Source: CAZLMW01 sp964560875 (GTDB taxonomy: Bacteria; Myxococcota_A; UBA9042). Taken from it: a DNA stretch of 64,000 nt. The stretch lies in NCBI GenBank assembly GCA_964560875.1, contig CAZLMW010000010.1, positions 1 to 64,000 on the forward strand, written 5' to 3'. The position numbers and the translations under genes are program-made. Below are positions 17,749-25,450 of the stretch, piece after piece; the stretch's first letter is position 1, and each line of letters opens with the position of its first letter. The notes beneath the pieces were generated by a model. That model was not told the origin of the DNA, did no database searches, and saw only the letters and a list, made by a program, of their open reading frames with translations.

Positions 17749-19134
17749 CTAGGTGGAGGGGTCGTCGATAAACACGCTCGCTGCGTCGGCAGCTTTGCGA
17801 AGCTCGGGATCCATGGTTTCCCAAGCGGTCTTGACGACTCCGCGCAGCACATCGCGGAAATTGCCCTTCGCGCGCAGCATTCGGAAATCACCCGAAGCGC
17901 CAACGGCCGCACGGTAGAACATCAAGCTCTCAACCGGCCCACGCACGCGGACGGCCGTGGTCGGATCGCGCATGTAGTGCTTGCGACAATCGATCGCGAG
18001 CTGGCACGCGCCCCAATCGTAGAACTCGTTTCGGATTGGACGCTCGACGATGAGCGCGAGCTCTTGCAGCCATTTGCGCGTCTTGTCGGCGTTCTCAGGT
18101 GGGCCCAACTCGAAGTCGACGGTGGCCAGCACGTCGTAGATGCTGATGTCTTCCAACCGCATCGCAGCCGTCACGATGCGCCAGTAGGCGACGGTGAACG
18201 GCGTAGTCAGGTTCTTGGTCGCGCCGAAATCGAGCACCCCGAGGCGTCCGTCCTCGAGCACGATGTAGTTGCCCGGATGGGGGTCGGCGTGGATGAGCTG
18301 GCAGCGCAGGAACGGGCCCCAGATCGCTGCGACGAGCTGGGACGCGATACGGTAGCGCTGCTCGTCCGTGTACGCGGGGTCCTCAGCAGCCTGCAACATG
18401 GTCGGCCCAAAGAGGCGTTCGAGCGTCACAACGCGGTGCGATGACCACTCGTCGATCGGTTCGGGCACCACCAGGTCGGGCCACGGCTCCAGCGCCGTCT
18501 TGTACGCGCGCAGCTGCTTCACCTCTTCGCGATAGTCCAACTCGCGGCGAAGCGTCTCGGCGATCTCGTCGACATAGCGCTTGACGTCGAGGACGCCACC
18601 GCCAAATGCAAGCCCGCGGGCCATCGCGACCGCGTTGCGGACATCCGAGTCGATCGCGCGATCCACGCCCGGGAACTGCAGCTTGACCACCACTTCGCGG
18701 CCGTTCTGCAGCGTCGCGGCGTGCACCTGGCCCATGCTGGCCGACGCCAACGGCTCGTCGTCCCATTGCGCGAACACGTCGCGTGGATCTTGCCCGAATT
18801 CGCCAAAGAACACGGCGCGCGCTTGCTCCGCGGTCATCCGTTCGGGCGTCTGGTTGAGGAGCTTGTGCAGGACCTTGCGAGCTTCCTCGGGAAAGGTCTC
18901 CTGGTCGGCGAGCGAGATGAACTGACCAAGCTTGGTGGCGGCGCCCTTCATCTCACCGAGGACCTCGACCATGCGCGCCGCCGTCGGCTTCAACGCATCC
19001 GCGACGGCGTGCTCGTCGACGCCAGAGATCTTCTGCCTGGCGCGAACCGCGACGACATCACGCGCCGTCTTGGCGGTGACTGTCGCCAGCCGCGCCATGC
19101 GCTTGAGTCGGCCACCTTTGACGTGCTCGTTCAT
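17749..19134 (-). CDS. ABC1/AarF (UbiB-like) atypical kinase family protein
   Basis: A 461-residue member of the ABC1/ADCK/UbiB family of atypical kinase-like ATPases, linked in other organisms to quinone or isoprenoid lipid handling. Visible motifs are the KxGQ element EMKGAATKLGQFIS near 68-82, the alanine-rich ASASMGQVHAA nucleotide loop, VVVKLQFPGVD (lysine), IHADPHPGNYI (catalytic loop) and LDFGATK (metal-binding DFG). No C-terminal transmembrane segment is seen. The ATG at 19134 gives the normal N-terminus; the frame upstream to 19221 is not convincing. It is the first gene of an operon with queG. Confidence 0.88.
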   Translation of the reverse strand: MNEHVKGGRLKRMARLATVTAKTARDVVAVRARQKISGVDEHAVADALKPTAARMVEVLGEMKGAATKLGQFISLADQETFPEEARKVLHKLLNQTPERMTAEQARAVFFGEFGQDPRDVFAQWDDEPLASASMGQVHAATLQNGREVVVKLQFPGVDRAIDSDVRNAVAMARGLAFGGGVLDVKRYVDEIAETLRRELDYREEVKQLRAYKTALEPWPDLVVPEPIDEWSSHRVVTLERLFGPTMLQAAEDPAYTDEQRYRIASQLVAAIWGPFLRCQLIHADPHPGNYIVLEDGRLGVLDFGATKNLTTPFTVAYWRIVTAAMRLEDISIYDVLATVDFELGPPENADKTRKWLQELALIVERPIRNEFYDWGACQLAIDCRKHYMRDPTTAVRVRGPVESLMFYRAAVGASGDFRMLRAKGNFRDVLRGVVKTAWETMDPELRKAADAASVFIDDPST

Positions 19135-19244
19135 CGCTGCCTCGAGGGGGGCAGCAAGAAACAACGCATGACGCGGTGTGTCAATGCACAATTGGGCCAG
19201 CGCCCATCGCCGCGGGAGCACGACTGAGTCTCAGCAGCCACATT

Positions 19245-19277
19245 GGTATGATCATCACTCCTTCCTGTGATCATGCC
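19245..19277. promoter_or_regulatory. inverted repeat with two TGATCA cores
   Basis: ggtatgatca and tgatcatgcc form a 10-bp stem (one G-T pair) separated by 13 bases. It lies 110 bases before the ABC1-kinase start and 11 bases after the end of the YhhN gene (both minus strand). It could terminate the YhhN transcript, although no T-run follows, or be a pair of operator sites 19 bases apart. Confidence 0.4.
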
Positions 19278-19287
19278 TCTATGCTAA

Positions 19288-19923
19288 TCAGCCAACTACA
19301 GTCCATGCGAACGCAGCCTGACCGCCGAAGTAGAGCGGCGTGCCCCACCAACGTGTTTGCCACCCGGTCCGCACAAATCGGTCAAGCCCGACAAAAACAT
19401 CGGAGACCATGAACGCCACCGCCGCGCCGAACACCAGCTTGCCACCGGCCGACGGCAGCACACCGGCGGCGAGGGAAACCATCGCCCCGATCACGCTGAC
19501 GTACGCGATCACGGGAATCTTGAGCTTGGCTGGCGCCTTGTTCATGAACCAACGCCCGGCCGTTGCAACAACGATCGCGAGGAGAACGGCGGCGACAGCG
19601 CTCCAATTCGTGTCGATACCGCGGACGATAAACGCCGCCCCGTAGGCGAGATGGGCGAGCAGGAACGCGACGAGGCCAAGCAGGAACACGCGTTCGTTGC
19701 GCCACAGTAACGCCGCGTCGCCGAGCCACGACAGTACGAGACCGGCAAGGAGAACTGTGCCGTATGTGGTCGACAGCGCCCCGTTCACGACTGCAAGCGC
19801 ACAAAAGCTGGTTGCGGCCGTCATTTTTGCGACGGCTTTCATCGGTCGGTAGTTGCTCTTGTCTGCGAGCATGTAGACGACAGTGGCCAGTGCAGTAGCA
19901 GCGGTGAGAGCAACGGCAAGCAT
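19288..19923 (-). CDS. YhhN/TMEM86-family membrane protein (possible lysoplasmalogenase)
   Basis: A 211-residue protein with about eight hydrophobic helices. Family landmarks are YMLADKSNYRPMKAVAK near the N-terminus, WLGDAALLWRNERVFLLGLVAFLLAH, and the C-terminal MVSDVFVGLDRF with conserved aspartates, as in YhhN/TMEM86 proteins. Mammalian members hydrolyse the vinyl-ether bond of lysoplasmalogens; plasmalogens occur in some myxobacteria, so this activity is plausible but not shown. It is divergent from egtD with 63 bases between. Confidence 0.85.
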   Translation of the reverse strand: MLAVALTAATALATVVYMLADKSNYRPMKAVAKMTAATSFCALAVVNGALSTTYGTVLLAGLVLSWLGDAALLWRNERVFLLGLVAFLLAHLAYGAAFIVRGIDTNWSAVAAVLLAIVVATAGRWFMNKAPAKLKIPVIAYVSVIGAMVSLAAGVLPSAGGKLVFGAAVAFMVSDVFVGLDRFVRTGWQTRWWGTPLYFGGQAAFAWTVVG

Positions 19924-19936
19924 CTGGTCAACTCCA

Positions 19937-19964
19937 TTGACAGCGTCGGCTGTTGGGCGCTAAC
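19937..19964 (+). promoter_or_regulatory. weak candidate promoter for egtD-egtB
   Basis: TTGACA (19937-19942) and, 16 bases on, GCTAAC (19959-19964), 22 bases before the egtD start. The -35 is perfect; the -10 is poor (three of six), so only the position is persuasive. Confidence 0.25.
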
Positions 19965-19986
19965 CGGTTTACCCGCGGGAGCACTG

Positions 19987-21003
19987 ATGCACAATCAAGG
20001 TCCAATGAGCGCCCAGGTCACGAGTTCGACGTCGACTGAGGCGACAGACGCGGTCGGAGAGGCCGCCGAGCTTCGCAGCCTGCGGGAAGGGCTTGGGCGC
20101 AAGCTGCCTGAGATCGACCCGAAGTACTTCTACGACGCGCGCGGCTCGGAGCTGTTCGAAGCCATCACGGGAACGCCCGAGTACTACCCCACGCGCACCG
20201 AGGTCTCGATCCTGCGCACGTACGCCGATGAGATCGTCCAGCGCTGTGATGCCGTCGAGCTCGCCGAGTTTGGCTCCGGCGCCGGCCTGAAAATCCGCCT
20301 GCTGCTCGACGCAATGACGCGCGCACGCCGCCTCGAGCGCGTTATCCTGTTCGACATCAGCCGCGAGCCCTTGCTGCGGTCCATGGCGGAGCTGGAAGAG
20401 GCATACGACGGCCTCTCCGTGCGCGCTATCGAGGGCGACTTTCACCACGATGTGCAATCGATGGGCACCGGCGGGCAGCGTCTCGTCCTCTTCTTCGCGG
20501 GGACCATCGGCAACTTCACGCGGCCGGCAGCGACGCGATTCCTGGCGGACGTGCGCGCGACCATGGCTCCGTCGGACGCCATGCTTCTCGGCGTCGACCT
20601 GGTGAAAGACAAACCCGTGCTCGATGCCGCCTACAACGACGCCGCTGGGTACACGGCAGCGTTCAATCGCAACGCCCTGCACGTGATCAATCAGCGATTC
20701 GGGGCGAATTTCCGGCCGGATGCCTGGCAGCACATCGCCTTCTACGATGTCGACGAAGCCCGGATCGAGATGCGGCTGCGCGCGGCCGAAGACATGCACG
20801 TCGCGATCCCGAGCGCGGGCATATCGCGCGATTTCGCGGCCGGTGACGAGATCCGCACCGAAATCAGCTGCAAATACACGCGAACCAGCCTGGACGCGAT
20901 GTTGACCGGCAGCGGACTCGCCCTCGACGCGTTCTACACCGACGAGCACGAGCTCTTTGGGCTGGCGATGCTGCGGCCGGCGGATGCGCGACGCGATGAC
21001 TGA
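19987..21003 (+). CDS. egtD: L-histidine N-alpha-methyltransferase (ergothioneine pathway)
   Basis: A 338-residue SAM-dependent enzyme that trimethylates histidine to hercynine, the first step of ergothioneine synthesis. Diagnostic stretches are KLPEIDPKYFYDARGSELFE, TPEYYPTRTE, LAEFGSGAGLKIRLLLDA (SAM loop), FFAGTIGNF, GVDLVKDKPVLDAAYND and FNRNALHVINQRFGANF. The ATG at 19987 has GGGAG six bases upstream (another ATG at 20005). Its stop overlaps the egtB start by eight bases, forming a coupled egtD-egtB pair. Confidence 0.95.
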   Translation: MHNQGPMSAQVTSSTSTEATDAVGEAAELRSLREGLGRKLPEIDPKYFYDARGSELFEAITGTPEYYPTRTEVSILRTYADEIVQRCDAVELAEFGSGAGLKIRLLLDAMTRARRLERVILFDISREPLLRSMAELEEAYDGLSVRAIEGDFHHDVQSMGTGGQRLVLFFAGTIGNFTRPAATRFLADVRATMAPSDAMLLGVDLVKDKPVLDAAYNDAAGYTAAFNRNALHVINQRFGANFRPDAWQHIAFYDVDEARIEMRLRAAEDMHVAIPSAGISRDFAAGDEIRTEISCKYTRTSLDAMLTGSGLALDAFYTDEHELFGLAMLRPADARRDD

Positions 21004-22291
21004 ACAATGGGCTGAGCTGCGATCGGCCGTCGTCGCTGCGTGGCGGCGGAGCGACCAGGTGTTCGCCTTGCTCGATCCTGCGGCCATGCAGATGCGCCCC
21101 ATCGACCTGCGACACCCCTTCTGCTTTTACGTCGGTCACCTCGCGGCGTTCGCCCACAACCAGGTCGCAGTCGGGATGCTTGAGCGCGAGCCGAGCCATC
21201 CCACGTTCGCCAGGTTGTTCGAGTTTGGCATCGACCCCCTCGACGACGTTCCTGGCGCCCAATCGTGGCCCGAGATGGCCGCGATCGTGGCCTACCGCGA
21301 CGCTGTGCGGGAAGAGTTCATCGCGCTGTTCGACGATGTGGCGTCGCTGGCAAACCGAGACGAACTTGCCCGCCATGGCCGCATCTTCCACGTCGTCATC
21401 GAACACGAGCTGATGCATCACGAGACGCTGATGTACATGATCGCGCAGCTCGACCCGAGTCTGAAAACGCCGCCGAACACGTATGCACTGCCAACCGCTA
21501 CCACGGCGCCGGCCGCCGAGGTTGTTTGCATCGCGGGAGGCGACGTCACGCTCGGCGTCGGCCGCGACGACATCGCATTCGCGTGGGACAACGAGAGTCC
21601 TGCGGTACAGGCATCGGTCACCCCTTTCGCGATCGATCGCTGGGCCGTCAGCAACGAGGCATTCGCGGCGTTCGTCGATGCGGGAGGGTACGAGGATCGA
21701 CGGCGGTGGGACCCAGCAGGTTGGGCTTGGCGCGATGAGACAGGCCTGCATCGCCCCACGACATGGGTAGATGCGCCCAACGGCGGTTATGCCGTGGCAT
21801 CGACGTTCGAAACCGTTCCCTGGGCGCTCGCGTCATCCTGGCCAGCGCAAGTGAGCCAGGCAGAAGCCGAAGCGTATTGTCGGTGGCGCGGTGGCGCGTT
21901 GCCGACCGAAGCCCAGTTGAAGCGCTGCACAACGACCGGTGACGTCGCTCACAACATGGGGACCGATCCGCAAGACCAGGCCTGGACCAGTATGTGGACC
22001 GCGCGCCCGGTGAACGCGCCCGAACCGCGCGACAATCCATCCGGCCTCGCACAGCTGCACAGCAACGGCTGGGAGTGGACCAGCACCCCGTTTGCGCCCT
22101 ATCCGGGGTTCGCGGCGTGGATTCGCACCTATCCGGGTTACTCCGCGAACTTCTTTGACGGGCGCCATCGCGTTATGGTCGGCGGCTCATGGGCCACGGA
22201 CGCGCGCCTGCGAAGGCCGTCGTTCCGAAACTGGTTCCAGCGTTTGTACCCGTACGCGTTCAGCAAATTCCGCTGCGCATACCCAGCGTGA
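20996..22291 (+). CDS. egtB: hercynine oxygenase / ergothioneine biosynthesis sulfoxide synthase
   Basis: A 431-residue non-haem iron enzyme. The N-terminal DinB-like domain supplies the iron ligands: H48 in YVGHLAAF and H137/H141 in HELMHHE. The C-terminal formylglycine-generating-enzyme-like (FGE-sulfatase) domain (about 175-430) has FAIDRWAVSNEAFAAFVDAGG, EAEAYCRWRGGALPTEAQL, GWEWTSTPFAPYPGF and GGSWATDARLRRPSFRNW. EgtB joins a sulfur donor to hercynine using oxygen; whether gamma-glutamylcysteine or cysteine is used cannot be read here. No egtC or egtE is adjacent. The start at 20996 overlaps egtD. Confidence 0.93.
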   Translation: MTEQWAELRSAVVAAWRRSDQVFALLDPAAMQMRPIDLRHPFCFYVGHLAAFAHNQVAVGMLEREPSHPTFARLFEFGIDPLDDVPGAQSWPEMAAIVAYRDAVREEFIALFDDVASLANRDELARHGRIFHVVIEHELMHHETLMYMIAQLDPSLKTPPNTYALPTATTAPAAEVVCIAGGDVTLGVGRDDIAFAWDNESPAVQASVTPFAIDRWAVSNEAFAAFVDAGGYEDRRRWDPAGWAWRDETGLHRPTTWVDAPNGGYAVASTFETVPWALASSWPAQVSQAEAEAYCRWRGGALPTEAQLKRCTTTGDVAHNMGTDPQDQAWTSMWTARPVNAPEPRDNPSGLAQLHSNGWEWTSTPFAPYPGFAAWIRTYPGYSANFFDGRHRVMVGGSWATDARLRRPSFRNWFQRLYPYAFSKFRCAYPA

Positions 22292-22327
22292 CCCGCCCGA
22301 CACGCGGGCCACCAATCCGGACACACG

Positions 22328-24649
22328 ATGGCCAAGAACCGGCGCTCGTCGCGCCTTTCTGGATTCTACAAGCTCTCCGTAGACGACCGACTGACCGCCG
22401 TGGCCGCTTTTGCTGGGCTCGACGCGAATGACGTCGCGACGCTGCGTGGGTTTGATGAAGAACAACTCGCTGCCGCCGATCGCATGATCGAGAACGTCGG
22501 CGGCCTGTTCCACTTGCCTGTTGGATTCGCCGCCAACTTCCGCGTCGATGCACGCGATGTGCTTGTGCCGATGGTGATCGAGGAGCCGTCGGTCGTCGCC
22601 GCATCAAGCAACGCCGCCCGCTTGCTGCGCTCTGGCGACGGCATCGTCACCGACGCGACTCCTCCGCTGATGATCGGACAGATCCAGCTCTGCGACGTGC
22701 CCGATATGAACGCCGGGGAGGCCGCCCTGGTTGCCGCTGCGGACGAGCTCGTCGCCCTGGCCAACGACTGTCAGCCCCGACTCGTTGCCCGCGGTGGCGG
22801 TGCCCGGCGCGTCGAAGTACGCCGATTCGACGAGACACGCATCGGCCCCATGCTCGTGGTTCACATCGTCGTGGACGTCTGCGACGCGATGGGCGCAAAC
22901 ATGGTCAATGGAATGGCAGAACGCCTGGCGCCTCGCTGCGAGGAGCTGTCGGGCGGCGCGGCGTTTCTCCGCATCCTGTCCAACCTCGCCGATCAGCGCC
23001 GGATTCACGCCACGGGACGCGTTCCCGTGGCGATGCTGGACCGCCCCCAGATGGGTTACTCGGGCGCCGACGTCGCCTCACGGGTCGAACGAGCATCCGT
23101 GTTCGCCGAGGTCGACCCCTACCGGGCCGCGACCCACAACAAGGGCATCATGAACGGCATCGATGCTTTCCTGCTCGCAACCGGTCAGGACTGGCGCGCG
23201 GTGGAGGCCGGCGCTCACGCGTACGCCGCCCGCGATGGCCACTACAGCGCCATGGCAACTTGGCGGGTCGAGGGCGACGAGCTCGTTGGACGGATCAGCA
23301 TCCCGATGCAAGTCGGCATCGTCGGCGGCGTGACGAAAGTGCATCCGGTCGTCGGTGTCTTGCTCAAAGTTGTGGGGGCGCAGACCGCGACCGACATCGG
23401 GCGAATCGCAGCGTCGGTCGGCCTGGCCCAGAACCTCGCCGCCATTCTCGCGCTCGCCACCGAAGGGATTCAGCGCGGCCACATGTCGCTGCACGCGCGC
23501 AACATCGCAGCGGCGGTCGGCGCACGCGACGCGGAGATCGATCGCGTCGTCGCAGAGATGATCCGGCGCCAGACCATCAGTCACGACGCCGCCGCCGATA
23601 TCATGGCCGGCGCGTCCACGGACGACGCCCCGCAGCAGCGTCTCGGCCTCGAGGATCTGCGCACGTTCCGCGACGCGTACTGGCCCCGCATCGAAGAGCT
23701 GCTGATCGAGCTGATTGCGCGCAACGGCGCCCAGGGCTCCCTGTCCGATGTCTTCTGGTACCAATTCGACACCGGCGGCAAGCGGCTGCGCGCCGTGATT
23801 CCGCTCGTCGTCTTCGAGGCGTTCGGTGGCAATCCAAGCGACGCCGTTCCGATCGCCGCCGCCATGGAGCTGCTGCACAACTTCTCGCTGATCCAGCACG
23901 ACGCGCTCGATCGCGTACGGACGCGTCGTGGCAAGGACACGGCCTGGGTTCGATACGGCATCGGCGCGGCGGTCAGCTCCGGCGATGCGATGCTCCTCGC
24001 CGCCGTGAACTGCTGCCTCAAACTGCGTGCACGGAGCGGTGTTGCTGATGCTGTGATCCGCCGGCTCATCGACCTGATGATGACGGTCGTACGCGCACAG
24101 ATGGACATCTCGCGGCTGCCCCGCGATCAATTCGACGAAGACGTCGTTGCGGCCGTTCGCGACCGGACTGGCGGCCTCTTTTCCCTATCGGTCGCCGCGA
24201 GCGCGATGCTTGCCGGCGCCAACGCCGAGGTCGTCCAAACATTGGAAGCGATCGGCGGCCACCTGGGCCTGATATTCCAGGTCCAGGACGAGCTGCTCGG
24301 CATCGTTGGCGGGTTCAACCGGTACCGACGTGGCACGGCGATCGCCGACGGTGTTGAAGGCCTCATCATGAGGCACTGCCTCGCACAACTCGACGACGAT
24401 GACCGCGACGAGCTGCAAGCGATTCTCTGGCGAACCGCCCGCGAGACAAATGACTCGGACATCCACCGCGCGATCGTGCTGCTCGGCAAAACGGGGTCGC
24501 TTCGTTACGGCGCCGATATGATCCAGGAGCACCAGCGAGCGCTGAACCTCGCGGCCAGTCAGTTGCCCCAGACCGGACTCGTGCGCCTGTGTGCGGGCAT
24601 CACCGACATCTTCCTCGCACCGTTGGTCGCGCGATTTGACGCCGGCTGA
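22328..24649 (+). CDS. fusion of class II HMG-CoA reductase and polyprenyl synthase
   Basis: A 773-residue two-domain protein. Residues about 10-432 are a class II hydroxymethylglutaryl-CoA reductase with apparently complete active-site motifs: ENVGG near 55, EEPSVVAASS (E85/E86), DAMGANMVN, HNKGIMNGID (K272), GQDWRAVEAGAHAYA (D288), HYSAMATW and GHMSLHARN (H385). Residues about 440-773 are an isoprenyl diphosphate synthase: GGKRLRA, then HDALD (524-528) where DDxxD is expected, and QDELLG (653-658) for the second aspartate motif. The fusion would link mevalonate formation to prenyl chain elongation. It follows egtB by 36 bases. The altered first motif leaves prenyl-transfer activity uncertain. 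Confidence 0.9.
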   Translation: MAKNRRSSRLSGFYKLSVDDRLTAVAAFAGLDANDVATLRGFDEEQLAAADRMIENVGGLFHLPVGFAANFRVDARDVLVPMVIEEPSVVAASSNAARLLRSGDGIVTDATPPLMIGQIQLCDVPDMNAGEAALVAAADELVALANDCQPRLVARGGGARRVEVRRFDETRIGPMLVVHIVVDVCDAMGANMVNGMAERLAPRCEELSGGAAFLRILSNLADQRRIHATGRVPVAMLDRPQMGYSGADVASRVERASVFAEVDPYRAATHNKGIMNGIDAFLLATGQDWRAVEAGAHAYAARDGHYSAMATWRVEGDELVGRISIPMQVGIVGGVTKVHPVVGVLLKVVGAQTATDIGRIAASVGLAQNLAAILALATEGIQRGHMSLHARNIAAAVGARDAEIDRVVAEMIRRQTISHDAAADIMAGASTDDAPQQRLGLEDLRTFRDAYWPRIEELLIELIARNGAQGSLSDVFWYQFDTGGKRLRAVIPLVVFEAFGGNPSDAVPIAAAMELLHNFSLIQHDALDRVRTRRGKDTAWVRYGIGAAVSSGDAMLLAAVNCCLKLRARSGVADAVIRRLIDLMMTVVRAQMDISRLPRDQFDEDVVAAVRDRTGGLFSLSVAASAMLAGANAEVVQTLEAIGGHLGLIFQVQDELLGIVGGFNRYRRGTAIADGVEGLIMRHCLAQLDDDDRDELQAILWRTARETNDSDIHRAIVLLGKTGSLRYGADMIQEHQRALNLAASQLPQTGLVRLCAGITDIFLAPLVARFDAG

Positions 24650-24726
24650 ATTGCGGCGATAAAGAAGGTGCGCGAACGGCGAATCCTTGACACCGAACAC
24701 CGTTAGGCGAATGTGATACACGCCAT

Positions 24727-24743
24727 GGACAGCGTCTCTGTCC
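24727..24743. promoter_or_regulatory. candidate TetR operator
   Basis: GGACAG-CGTCT-CTGTCC is a perfect 6-bp inverted repeat with a 5-bp spacer, 14 bases before the TetR gene start. The position suits autorepression. No matching site was noticed before the HMGR fusion gene. Confidence 0.45.
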
Positions 24744-24757
24744 ACTGGGAGTTGTAT

Positions 24758-25411
24758 ATGAGCGCCACCGACGCCGTCCCCACCAAACGTACGCGGCGAC
24801 GACGCCCCGAGGCCGCTATTCGTATCGCGGCCCGGCGTCGGAGAAGGAAAGAAGCAGCCGTGAGTGCTGCCGCCGAGCTGCTGGACAAGCACGGCCCCCA
24901 CAAGCTGAGTCTTCGAGCGGTAGCGCGATCCATCGACTGCGCTCCGGCCACTCTCTACGAGTATTTCGCGAATAAAGACGAGCTGCTCGAAGCGCTCGCA
25001 GAGAAGCCCCGTGCCGAGCTGCAGCGGTACCTGGACGCAGCGCTTGCCGACAGCAACGAGATGGCCAGCGACCTGCTGATTCGGCTTGCCATCGCCTATG
25101 TTCGGTTTGCGCAACGGAACCGCGACGGATTCCGGCTGCTCTTCGAGACGCTGGCGCCGCGAACCGCGACGAGCCAGTCACCGTTCGACACATACCCCGT
25201 CCTCCGACCGCTGCTGGACGTAACGCGCACAGGCCAGATGACAGGTGAGATCGACCAGGCTGACGACCCGGAACGCATCGCGTGGGGTCTATGGGCGCTT
25301 GCCCACGGACTGGCAGTGTTGCGCAGCGCAGCCGTTCCGATTCAGACCGCAGACGTCGATGGAACGGATGTGAGTGTGCTGCAAGCCTACATCGGCGGGT
25401 GGCTGGTATGA
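24758..25411 (+). CDS. TetR/AcrR-family transcriptional regulator
   Basis: A 217-residue regulator. A very basic N-terminal tail (KRTRRRRPEA, RRRRRKEAA) precedes the helix-turn-helix (about 35-80: AAELLDKHGPHKLSLRAVAR, APATLYEYFANKDELLEALA). The C-terminal half matches the TetR_C WHG-type ligand domain (FAQRNRDGFRLLFETLAP, WALAHGLAVLRSAAV). The ATG at 24758 has GGGAG upstream; two earlier starts would extend into the likely operator. It lies 108 bases after the HMGR fusion gene in the same direction; control of isoprenoid genes is possible but unproven. Confidence 0.88.
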   Translation: MSATDAVPTKRTRRRRPEAAIRIAARRRRRKEAAVSAAAELLDKHGPHKLSLRAVARSIDCAPATLYEYFANKDELLEALAEKPRAELQRYLDAALADSNEMASDLLIRLAIAYVRFAQRNRDGFRLLFETLAPRTATSQSPFDTYPVLRPLLDVTRTGQMTGEIDQADDPERIAWGLWALAHGLAVLRSAAVPIQTADVDGTDVSVLQAYIGGWLV

Positions 25412-25450
25412 CCAGATGATAATCAGTCCAAAGTGCCGAGAGCGACCGCG

